Shown: positions 33,701 to 39,842 of the stretch, in pieces | How the letters are laid out: each line of letters starts with the position of its first letter | Numbering within the stretch: the first letter of the stretch is position 1 | From: Pseudomonadota bacterium | Lineage (GTDB): Bacteria > Pseudomonadota > Alphaproteobacteria > Reyranellales > Reyranellaceae | DNA length: 40,442 nucleotides | Direction of reading: 5' to 3' | Assembly: GCA_020160955.1 (NCBI GenBank) | Contig: JAIUOX010000036.1 | Span: forward strand, 1-40,442 | Made by a program: the position numbers and the translations under genes | Notes under the pieces: model-generated | The model's input: only the letters and a program-made list of their open reading frames with translations | The model's database searches: none | Told to the model about the DNA's origin: nothing

Positions 33701-35292
33701 ATGCCGCGGTAGGTGTCGGACAGCACCGCCAGCGGCCCGTCGTCGCCCATCGAGCCGACCGCTTCCTTGGCGTCCTCGACCATCGGGTGGAGGATCGATT
33801 CGAGGTCCTCGATCGACCAGCCGACCGCGAACTGGCGGCGGCGCAGCTCGTCGGCGGCGAACAGGTCGCCGGCCGGCGCGTCCTGCTTGATCAGCGAGTC
33901 GAGCTCGACCGTGCGCTGCGTCCAGGCCGCGTAGTCGTGCGTGTCGGCCAGCATGTCCTTGAGCTCGCGGTCCTTGAACAGGCGCGGCTCGTCCATGTCG
34001 ACGGCCAGCATCTCGCCGGGGCCGAGCCGGCCCTTCTCGACGATCCGGCTTTCCTCCTGCGGCACCATGCCGGCCTCGGAGCCGGCGATCAGCAGCGCGT
34101 CGGCGGTGCGGACGTAGCGCATCGGCCTGAGCCCGTTGCGGTCGAGCCCGACCAGCGCCCACTTGCCGGCGACCGCGGCGATGGCGGCCGGGCCGTCCCA
34201 CGGCTCCATCACGCCGTTGACGTAGTTGTACATAGCGCGGTGCTTCGGCGGCACGGTGGGATTGGTCGCCGAGGCCTCGGGAATCATCATCGTCTTGACC
34301 ATCGGCAGGTTGCGATGGCCGCGCACCAGCAGCTCGAACACGTTGTCGAGCGCCGACGAATCGGAGGCTTCCGGCTGGATGATCGGCTTGAGGTCCTCGA
34401 TCGCCCGGCCGAAGCTGTCATGGGCCAGCCGCGCCTCGTGGCTGCGCATCCAGTTGACGTTGCCGAGGATGGTGTTGATCTCGCCGTTGTGCGCCAGCAC
34501 GCGGAACGGCTGCGCCAGCTTCCACTGCGGGAAGGTGTTGGTCGAGTAGCGCTGGTGGAAGATCGCGAAGCGCGACACGAAGCGCTCGTCGAGCAGGTCC
34601 GGGTAGAAGGCCGACAGGTGCTCGGCCAGGAACATGCCCTTGTAGACGATCGAGCGGCACGACAGCGAGCAGACGTAGAACTCGCCGATGTTCTCGGCCA
34701 GCGCCGCCTTCTCCATGCGCCGGCGCAGGATGTAAAGCTGCTTCTCGAACTCTCGGTTGTCGAGCTTCGGATCGCCGCGGCCGATCAGGATCTGTTCGAT
34801 CTCGGGCCGGGTCGCGTTGGCCTTCTCGCCGATCACCGAGATGTCGACCGGCACCTGGCGCCAGCCGAGGATGGCGTGGCCGAAGCGCAGGATCTCGGTC
34901 TCGACGATGGTGCGGCAGCGTTCCTGCGCGCCGAGGTCGGTGCGCGGCAGGAACACCATGCCGACGGCGATGCGGCCCGACTGCGGGTCCTCGCCGCTCG
35001 AGTCGCGGATGTGGTCCTTGAAGAAGTCCTGCGGGATCTCGACATGCAGGCCCGCGCCGTCGCCGGTCTTGCCGTCGGCGTCGACCGCGCCGCGGTGCCA
35101 CACCGCCTTCAGCGCGTCGATGCCGGCCGCCACCACGTCGCGGCGCCGCTTGCCGTCGAGCGCCACGACCAGCCCGACGCCGCAGGAATCCATCTCCCGG
35201 GCGGGGTTGTAGCCGTAGGCGTCGGTGAGGCGCGCGGTGCCGGTCGCGTAGTCGCGGACGAACTGCTCGGCGTCGAAAGGACGTGTGGACAT
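30748..35292 (-). CDS. gltB: Glutamate synthase (NADPH) large subunit, 1514 aa
   Basis: The alpha subunit of glutamate synthase, which turns glutamine plus 2-oxoglutarate into two glutamates with electrons from GltD. Domains in order: an N-terminal class II amidotransferase with the nucleophile Cys37 in REMDSCGVG, exposed after removal of a 36-residue leader; a central domain; the FMN/synthase domain with the 3Fe-4S ligands in MVRQCHSNTCPVGVCTQDP; and a C-terminal beta-helix with the typical Gly repeats (GRGGERFAVRNSGADTVVEG). Length matches Azospirillum-type GltB. The ATG at 35292 has GAGG about 8 bases upstream. It is last in an operon gltD - GST - tautomerase - gltB; the separation from gltD is unusual. 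Confidence 0.98.
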   Translation of the reverse strand: MSTRPFDAEQFVRDYATGTARLTDAYGYNPAREMDSCGVGLVVALDGKRRRDVVAAGIDALKAVWHRGAVDADGKTGDGAGLHVEIPQDFFKDHIRDSSGEDPQSGRIAVGMVFLPRTDLGAQERCRTIVETEILRFGHAILGWRQVPVDISVIGEKANATRPEIEQILIGRGDPKLDNREFEKQLYILRRRMEKAALAENIGEFYVCSLSCRSIVYKGMFLAEHLSAFYPDLLDERFVSRFAIFHQRYSTNTFPQWKLAQPFRVLAHNGEINTILGNVNWMRSHEARLAHDSFGRAIEDLKPIIQPEASDSSALDNVFELLVRGHRNLPMVKTMMIPEASATNPTVPPKHRAMYNYVNGVMEPWDGPAAIAAVAGKWALVGLDRNGLRPMRYVRTADALLIAGSEAGMVPQEESRIVEKGRLGPGEMLAVDMDEPRLFKDRELKDMLADTHDYAAWTQRTVELDSLIKQDAPAGDLFAADELRRRQFAVGWSIEDLESILHPMVEDAKEAVGSMGDDGPLAVLSDTYRGMHHYFRQNFSQVTNPPIDSLRERNVMTIRTRLGNLGNILDESPDQSEMLSLQSPIVLNAEFEAMRKYMGETACRIDCTFEVEGGLDAMRQAFERIAREAEDGVRSGCLHVVLTDANVSPTRAALPMILAAGCVHSYLVRQSLRTFTSLNVRSAECLDVHYAAVIIGVGATTVNPYLAEETIAARHKRGLFGKQSLAQCLANYKKALDDGLLKVMSKMGISVLSSYRGGCNFEAVGLSRSLVQEFFPGMPSRISGIGLRGVQEKIAEQHRRAFDADVVSLPIGGFYKSRRGGDRHNFEGNLIHMLQDAVNTESYEKFRRYSEQVRRLPPINLRDLLDFKTDRTPIAIDEVESITELRKRLVAPGISLGALGPEAHETLSIAMNRIGAKSDSGEGGEDPARYRPRANGDNASSAIKQVASGRFGVTAEYLNNCRELEIKVAQGAKPGEGGQLPGLKVSEMIARLRHSTPGVTLISPPPHHDIYSIEDLAQLIYDLKQINPEARVTVKLVARSGIGTIAAGVAKAKADVILVSGHSGGTGASPQTSIKYAGIPWEMGLSETHQVLTLNRLRDKVLLRTDGGIKTGRDVVIAAMLGAEEYGIGTASLIAMGCIMVRQCHSNTCPVGVCTQDPALRAKFEGTPEKVVNLFSFIAEEVREILAQLGYRSLLDVVGRSDLLKQVSRGARTLDDLDLNPLLTRADGGRGAVHCMVEGRNEVPDTLDAQMIRDAQPLFTHREKMQLQYSVRNTHRAVGTRLAAMITRKYGMDGLQPDTVTVRLRGTAGQSLGAFAVRGMKLEVFGDANDYVGKGLSGGTIVVRPTVSSPLVPQDNAIIGNTVLYGATAGKLFACGRGGERFAVRNSGADTVVEGVGSNGCEYMTGGTAVILGPVGINFAAGMTGGMAFVYDPDDVFRLKVNPETVLWQRLAHPHWEGVLRGMIEEHVAETKSPLGARLLNDWDREVDRFWQVVPKEMLSRLPVPLGEEEAKRA

Positions 35293-35313
35293 GACGAAAA
35301 CCTCGAATGCGAA

Positions 35314-35499
35314 CTAGGTGTCGGAGAAGAGCTTCCCGGCCTCGGCCCAGTTCTCTTTCTTGATGTCGGTCAGGATGATCTGCACCGCGTCGGGCGTGCA
35401 GCCGAGCGCGCGGCAGGTCGCGTCGGTCAGCTCCTTCGCCAGCTTGCGGCGCTGCTCGGTGGTGCGGCCCTCGAACATCTGCACGTTGATCATCGGCAT
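35314..35499 (-). CDS. 4-oxalocrotonate tautomerase-family enzyme, 61 aa
   Basis: A small tautomerase that assembles into hexamers. After Met removal Pro1 is the catalytic base (PMINVQMFEGRTTEQRRKL) and Arg11 is kept in EGRT. Position 39, Arg in the classical enzyme, is Gln here, and the aromatic at position 50 is Trp, so the substrate probably differs from 2-hydroxymuconate. Length (60 residues mature) is normal. The ATG has GGGAGAG upstream. It lies between a glutathione S-transferase gene (15 bp) and gltB (21 bp) in the glt operon, a place with no obvious metabolic link. Confidence 0.92.
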   Translation of the reverse strand: MPMINVQMFEGRTTEQRRKLAKELTDATCRALGCTPDAVQIILTDIKKENWAEAGKLFSDT

Positions 35500-35514
35500 G
35501 GCTCTCTCCCTTTT

Positions 35515-36126
35515 TCAGTTCTTGTGGTCGATGGTGACGTGGCCGGGCTGCGCGGCGACCCGCGACAGCCAGACATTGACGTGCGGGAAGGCGTCGAGGT
35601 TGAAGCCGCCCTCGCCCGCGACGTGGGTGTAGGCATAGAGCGCGATGTCGGCGAGGCCGAAGCGGCCGCCGACGAAGAACGGCTGGCGCGCGAGGTGCTG
35701 CTCCATCACGCCCAGCGCGGCGTAGCCCTTCTCCATGCGGCCCGGCAGCTCGGCCTCCTGCAGCGGCGTCAGCTTCGGCAGGTAGTGCTTCCAGAAGCGC
35801 GCCACCGCGATGTAGGGCTCGTGGCTGTACTGCTCGAAGAACATCCATTGCAGCGTCTGCGCGCGGGCCAGTCGGTCGGCCGGCGCGAGCGGCGTGCCCT
35901 CGGCGAGGTACCAGCAGATCGCATCGGACTCGGCGAGGCAGGTGCCGTCCTCGAGTTCGAGCAGCGGGATGCGGCCATTGGGATTGCGCGCGAGGAACGC
36001 GGGCGTGCGCGTCTCGCCCTTCAGGATGTCGTGCTCGACCAGCCGGTAGGGCAGGCCGCAATGCGCCAGCGTGAGCCGCACCTTGTAGCCGTTGCCGGAG
36101 TCCATGTAGTCGTGGAGCGTCAGCAT
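35515..36126 (-). CDS. Glutathione S-transferase, 203 aa
   Basis: A cytosolic GST with a thioredoxin-like N-terminal domain (about residues 1-80) and an all-helical C-terminal domain. MDSGNGYKVRLTLAHCGLPY holds the candidate catalytic Ser; NPNGRIPLLELEDG has the cis-Pro; LAESDAICWYLAEG binds the glutathione gamma-glutamyl group (Glu-Ser). The C-terminal domain has FGLADIALYAYTHVA with the N-capping Asp. It conjugates or reduces electrophiles with glutathione. The ATG at 36126 lies 5 bp after the gltD stop, with GGAG inside the end of gltD, so translation is coupled. It is inserted within the glt operon. Confidence 0.93.
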   Translation of the reverse strand: MLTLHDYMDSGNGYKVRLTLAHCGLPYRLVEHDILKGETRTPAFLARNPNGRIPLLELEDGTCLAESDAICWYLAEGTPLAPADRLARAQTLQWMFFEQYSHEPYIAVARFWKHYLPKLTPLQEAELPGRMEKGYAALGVMEQHLARQPFFVGGRFGLADIALYAYTHVAGEGGFNLDAFPHVNVWLSRVAAQPGHVTIDHKN

Positions 36127-36131
36127 GGTCG

Positions 36132-37574
36132 CTACTCCGCCGCGACGGCGACACCGGCCGCTGCCTTCGCGCCCAGCCAGGCATGGATGCGCTCGGCGGC
36201 GTCGCGGCCGTCGCGCACCGCCCACACCACCAGCGAGGCGCCGCGCACGATGTCGCCGGCGGCGAACACGCCGTCCTGGTTGGTCATCATGGTCTTCCAG
36301 TCGATCTTCAGCGTGCCCCAGCCGGTGACGCCGAGATCCGGCGTCGCCATTGCCGCCGGCAGGTCCTCGGGATCGAAGCCCAGCGCCATCAGCACGAGGT
36401 CGGCCTCGACGTTGACGTGGCTGTCGGGAATCTCCTGCGGCGCCTGGCGACCGCTCGAGTCGGGCATGCCGAGGTGGATACGCACGGTGCGGACGTGGCT
36501 GACGTGGTCCTTGCCGAGGAAAGCCTGCGGCGACGACAGCCAGACGAACTCGACGCCCTCTTCCTCGGCGTGCTTCACCTCGCGCTGCGAGCCCGGCATG
36601 TTGGCGCGGTCGCGGCGATAGAGGCACTTCACCGAGCGCGCGCCCTGGCGCACCGCGGTGCGCACGCAGTCCATCGCGGTGTCGCCGCCGCCGATCACCA
36701 CGACGTTCTTGCCCTTGGCATCCAGCTCGCCCGACTCGAAGGCGGCGACGCTGTCGCCCAGGCCGTGCCGGTTGGAGGCGGTCAGGTAGTCGAGCGCCGG
36801 CGCGATGCCGGGCAGGCCGACGCCGGGCGCGGCGATGTCGCGCGCCTTGTAGACGCCGGTCGCGATCAGTACCGCGGCATGGCGCTGCCGCAGCTCGGCC
36901 AGCGTGACGTCGCGGCCGACCTCGCAGTTCAGCACGAACGTCACCTTCGACTCGCGCAGCAGCGTCTCGCGCCGCTGCACGATCTCCTTCTCGAGCTTGA
37001 AGTTCGGGATGCCGTAGATCAGCAGGCCGCCGACCCGGTCGTAGCGATCGTAGACGGTGACCTGGTAGCCCTTGCGCCGCAGCTGCTCGGCGGCGGCGAG
37101 GCCGGCCGGGCCGGCGCCGACGATGCCGATGCTCTCGGGCCGCTCGCGGCGCGGCGTGATCGGCCGCACCCAGCCCTGGCGCCACGCCGTGTCGGTGATG
37201 AACTTCTCGACCGAGCCGATGGTCACCGACTCGAAGCCCTTCTCGATGACGCAGTTGCCCTCGCACAGCCGGTCCTGCGGGCAGATGCGGCCGCAGATCT
37301 CGGGGAAGTTGTTGGTCGCCGACGACAGCTCGTAGGCCTCCTCGAGGCGGCCCTCGGCGGTCAGCTTCAGCCAGTCCGGGATGTTGTTATGGAGCGGGCA
37401 GTGGATCTGGCAGAACGGCACGCCGCACTGCGAGCAGCGCGAGGCCTGCTCGGCTGCCTTGTCGCGGGCATAGCTGGCGTAGATCTCTTCGAAATCGCGC
37501 CGCCGCTCGGCCGCGGCCCGCTTGTCGGGCAGCGCCTGCGGCGTGGCGACGAACTTCAGCATCCTCTCGGCCAT
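36132..37574 (-). CDS. gltD: Glutamate synthase small subunit, 480 aa
   Basis: The beta subunit, an NADPH-dependent flavoprotein that feeds electrons to GltB. An N-terminal iron-sulfur region has CSQCGVPFCQIHCPLHNN and ICGRICPQDRLCEGNC (two 4Fe-4S clusters). The FAD motif is GIVGAGPAGLAAAEQL with ATG-like motif LLIYGIPNFKLEK, and the NADPH motif is VVVIGGGDTAMDCVRTA. The C-terminus has the second FAD contact (GVFAAGDIVRGASLVVWAV). Length is normal. First gene of the operon, with a sigma-70 promoter at 37658-37686 and a leader of about 77 nt. Normally it follows gltB directly; here it comes first, with two unrelated genes between. Confidence 0.98.
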   Translation of the reverse strand: MAERMLKFVATPQALPDKRAAAERRRDFEEIYASYARDKAAEQASRCSQCGVPFCQIHCPLHNNIPDWLKLTAEGRLEEAYELSSATNNFPEICGRICPQDRLCEGNCVIEKGFESVTIGSVEKFITDTAWRQGWVRPITPRRERPESIGIVGAGPAGLAAAEQLRRKGYQVTVYDRYDRVGGLLIYGIPNFKLEKEIVQRRETLLRESKVTFVLNCEVGRDVTLAELRQRHAAVLIATGVYKARDIAAPGVGLPGIAPALDYLTASNRHGLGDSVAAFESGELDAKGKNVVVIGGGDTAMDCVRTAVRQGARSVKCLYRRDRANMPGSQREVKHAEEEGVEFVWLSSPQAFLGKDHVSHVRTVRIHLGMPDSSGRQAPQEIPDSHVNVEADLVLMALGFDPEDLPAAMATPDLGVTGWGTLKIDWKTMMTNQDGVFAAGDIVRGASLVVWAVRDGRDAAERIHAWLGAKAAAGVAVAAE

Positions 37575-37657
37575 GGCGGTCCTGCTCGGCGGCGGGGTCG
37601 GGAAATTTTCTTACGCAAGAAGCAAGCCGACCGCGCAAAAGCTGCGGCGGGCAGGGC

Positions 37658-37686
37658 GTTAGAGCATCCCCGCCGATTTAAGTCAA
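37658..37686 (-). promoter_or_regulatory. Sigma-70 promoter of the gltD operon
   Basis: On the minus strand TTGACT (37686-37681), 17 bp, TCTAAC (37663-37658). An AAGTC-AACA-GACTT inverted repeat (37680-37693) overlaps the -35 box and may be an operator. Start predicted near 37651, about 77 nt before the ATG of gltD. Confidence 0.65.
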
Positions 37687-37763
37687 CAGACTTGACCTAT
37701 TTTTCGGAACTCGATTCGCGTGAGCTCGATATGGGCCGCCCAAGACTAGTACACGATCAGTAT

Positions 37764-37782
37764 TAGTACCGAATAGGTACTA
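37764..37782. promoter_or_regulatory. 19-bp perfect inverted repeat, putative operator upstream of gltD
   Basis: TAGTACC-GAATA-GGTACTA, with another TAGTAC at 37747-37752. It lies in an AT-richer patch about 80 bp upstream of the gltD -35 box and 50 bp downstream of the reductase stop codon. The rest of 37575-37834 holds the gltD promoter and no gene. Regulator unknown. Confidence 0.45.
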
Positions 37783-37834
37783 TATGCGCTGGGCATGCGA
37801 CAGCGCCGGGAGAATCGCGGTCCATTCGGGGAAA

Positions 37835-38788
37835 TCAGGCCGGGGCGTGCTGGTTGTAGCGGCCGCCGACCCGGAAACGGTCGAGGTAGGTCGGCAGGAT
37901 CGACTCGGCGGCGGTCGGCACGATGCCGAGGTCGGCCAGGGTCTTCGCCCCGCCGCGCACCACGTTGTCGGCCAGCAGCAGGTCGACCTGGTCGCGGCTG
38001 AACGGCGGCACGGGCGCGAACTCGGCGAACCAGCCGGCCAGCTTCATCAGGCCGGCCGGGACGCCGATCACCCGCTTGTCGCGGTCGATCTCGTGCAGCA
38101 CCAGGGCGGCCAGCTCGCGGTAGCTGTAGACGCGCGGGCCGCCCAGCTCGAAGACGCTGCGGGCCGTGTCGGGGCGGGCCAGCACGGCCGCGGCGGCGGC
38201 GCCGACGTCGCCGGCATAGACCGGCTGCACCTTGGCCGTGCCGCTGCCGATCACCGGCAGGAACGGCGCCATGGCGGCGATCTTGGCCATCCGGTTGAAC
38301 ACCGCGTCGCCCGGGCCGAAGACCACGCTGGGACGCAGGATGGTGGCGTCCGGGAAGCCCGCGATGATCGCGTCCTCGGCGTCGACCTTCGACCGGATGA
38401 ACGGGTTGCGGCTCGAGCGGTCGTCGGCGCCGAGGCCCGAGACGTGGACCAGCCGCGCCACGCCGGCGGCGCGCGCCGCCTCGGCGATCGCCCGCGCGCC
38501 CTCGACATGGACGGCCTGGTAGCGCTGGCGGCCGCGCTGGAACGGGATGCCGGCGGCGTTGATGACGGCCTGGCTGCCGGCGACGGCGGCGGCCACCGAC
38601 TGCGGCATGCGCAGGTTGGTCCGCATCGCCACGACCTGGCCGACATCGCCGGCGGTGCGGATCGGCTCGGCCAGCTCGACGCGGCGGCACGCCACCCGGA
38701 TCTGGTAGCCCTGCGGGGCGAGGGCGCGCACGATGGCCCGGCCGACGAAGCCCGACCCGCCAAAAACGGTGACCTGCTTGATATCCAT
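37835..38788 (-). CDS. NDUFA9-type NAD(P)-binding protein (atypical SDR), 317 aa
   Basis: A Rossmann-fold protein of the atypical short-chain dehydrogenase group that includes the complex I accessory subunit NDUFA9. The nucleotide-binding motif is VTVFGGSGFVGRAIVRAL at the N-terminus; VINAAGIPFQRGRQRYQAVH and RLVHVSGLGADDRSSRNPFI follow, then ILRPSVVFGPGDAVFNRMA. The usual catalytic YxxxK is replaced by FIRSK, as in NDUFA9-like proteins, so classical dehydrogenase activity is doubtful. A role with respiratory complex I or a quinone-related process is inferred from the family. Start ATG 38788 fits the family N-terminus, but its ribosome-binding site is weak. Confidence 0.9.
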   Translation of the reverse strand: MDIKQVTVFGGSGFVGRAIVRALAPQGYQIRVACRRVELAEPIRTAGDVGQVVAMRTNLRMPQSVAAAVAGSQAVINAAGIPFQRGRQRYQAVHVEGARAIAEAARAAGVARLVHVSGLGADDRSSRNPFIRSKVDAEDAIIAGFPDATILRPSVVFGPGDAVFNRMAKIAAMAPFLPVIGSGTAKVQPVYAGDVGAAAAAVLARPDTARSVFELGGPRVYSYRELAALVLHEIDRDKRVIGVPAGLMKLAGWFAEFAPVPPFSRDQVDLLLADNVVRGGAKTLADLGIVPTAAESILPTYLDRFRVGGRYNQHAPA

Positions 38789-38918
38789 GGGGCTTGGCTA
38801 TAGCCCAATGCCGACGCCGCGCAAGGGGCCGTGGGGTCGCTGGCCCGTTGCAGGCTGCAAATCCGCCCCGGCGCGGGACCGCGGCGTGCGATTGCAGAAC
38901 GCAATTCACGCAGCGGCG

Positions 38919-38947
38919 TTGACAATGGAGCCCGCTGGCCCTAACTC
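38919..38947 (+). promoter_or_regulatory. Promoter of the tRNA-Leu gene
   Basis: A perfect -35 TTGACA (38919-38924), 17-bp spacer, and a poor -10-like TAACTC (38942-38947). The tRNA begins about 26 bp after the -10 box. The upstream stretch 38884-38911 holds an imperfect inverted repeat around ATTGC/GCAAT. Confidence 0.6.
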
Positions 38948-38972
38948 ACCGCCCTCACGAGCCGCATGCCGT

Positions 38973-39057
<85 letters not shown>

Positions 39058-39083
39058 TGCGCGGCTCGCGAGGCAATCCCTAG

Positions 39084-39695
39084 ATGGCCATTACCCTGCA
39101 CCGCGGCGACCTTCCCGCGGACCTGTCCTTCGGCCCGTCGGTGGCCGTCGACACCGAGACGATGGGCCTCAACCCCCACCGCGACCGGCTTTGCCTGGTC
39201 CAGCTGTCGGCCGGCGACGGCGACGCGCACCTCGTCCAGATCCCGCGTGGCCCGGTGAAGGCGCCGCGGCTGGCCGCGCTGATGGCCGACCCGGCGGTGC
39301 TGAAGCTGTTTCACTTCGGCCGCTTCGACATCGCCGTGCTGGAGCACGCGCTGGGCGTGCGCTGCGAGCCGGTCTACTGCACCAAGATCGCCGCCAAGCT
39401 GGTCCGCACCTTCACCGACCGCTGGGGCCTCAAGGACCTCTGCAAGGAGCTGCTGGGGGTCGAGATTTCCAAGCAGCAGCAGACCTCCGACTGGGGCGCC
39501 GACCGGCTGAGCGACGAGCAGCTGGCCTATGCCGCCTCCGACGTGCTGCACCTGCATGCCCTGAAGGCAAAGCTCGACGTCCTGCTGGAGCGCGAGGGCC
39601 GCACCGAGCTGGCCCTGGCGGCGTTCGGCTTCCTGCCCAGCCGGGCTCGGCTCGACATCGCCGGGTGGCCCGAGGTCGACATCTTCGCCCACTAG
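39084..39695 (+). CDS. rnd: Ribonuclease D-like 3'-5' exonuclease, 203 aa
   Basis: A DEDDy-type exonuclease that trims 3' ends of stable RNAs. Exo I is VAVDTETMGL (Asp23, Glu25), Exo II FHFGRFDIAVLEH (Asp82), Exo III LAYAASDVLHLH (Tyr149, Asp153). At 203 residues it lacks the C-terminal HRDC domains of E. coli RNase D, like the short RNase D form of many alphaproteobacteria. It follows the tRNA-Leu gene by 26 bp. Its TAG stop falls inside the first unit of a 12-bp tandem repeat whose other units read TGG at the same place, and the frame beyond stays open to the rpoN start. Confidence 0.93.
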   Translation: MAITLHRGDLPADLSFGPSVAVDTETMGLNPHRDRLCLVQLSAGDGDAHLVQIPRGPVKAPRLAALMADPAVLKLFHFGRFDIAVLEHALGVRCEPVYCTKIAAKLVRTFTDRWGLKDLCKELLGVEISKQQQTSDWGADRLSDEQLAYAASDVLHLHALKAKLDVLLEREGRTELALAAFGFLPSRARLDIAGWPEVDIFAH

Positions 39696-39720
39696 TTCGC
39701 CCACTGGGTCGCCTACTGGC
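39685..39720 (+). repeat. 12-bp tandem repeat across the rnd stop codon, three units
   Basis: Units TCGCCCACTAGT (39685-39696), TCGCCCACTGGG (39697-39708) and TCGCCTACTGGC (39709-39720). In the rnd frame they read FAH-stop, FAHW and VAYW. The stop in unit 1 differs by one base from the TGG in units 2 and 3. Confidence 0.75.
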
Positions 39721-39783
39721 CGGTCGCCCGTAGGCACGCGCCCGGGGGATTAACAGGCCCCAAGCAAATTTTGCGCCGGGACT

Positions 39784-39798
39784 TGGCACGGCGATTGC
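39784..39798 (+). promoter_or_regulatory. Sigma-54 (-24/-12) promoter upstream of rpoN
   Basis: TTGGCACGGCGATTGC matches TGGCACG-N4-TTGC exactly; the -24 GG is at 39785-39786 and the -12 GC at 39797-39798, 10 bp apart. Predicted start near 39810, 33 nt before the rpoN ATG. It implies that sigma-54 controls its own gene. Confidence 0.85.
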
Positions 39799-39816
39799 AT
39801 GAGCCCATGTTACGGG

Positions 39817-39832
39817 GAGGTCGTTCGACCTC
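39817..39832 (+). promoter_or_regulatory. Hairpin in the rpoN leader RNA
   Basis: GAGGTCG-TT-CGACCTC, a perfect 7-bp inverted repeat in the predicted 5' UTR, directly before the ribosome-binding site AGGGGGG (39833-39839). It could tune rpoN translation or be an operator; neither is shown. Confidence 0.4.
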
Positions 39833-39842
39833 AGGGGGGCAC

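Noticed and set aside
30667..36621. A very long open frame (almost 2000 codons) on the plus strand opposite gltB, tautomerase and GST
   Set aside because: It is the antisense shadow of the glt operon caused by high GC third positions; its translation is low-complexity Arg/Ala/His-rich with no domain, and the opposite strand holds textbook gltB.
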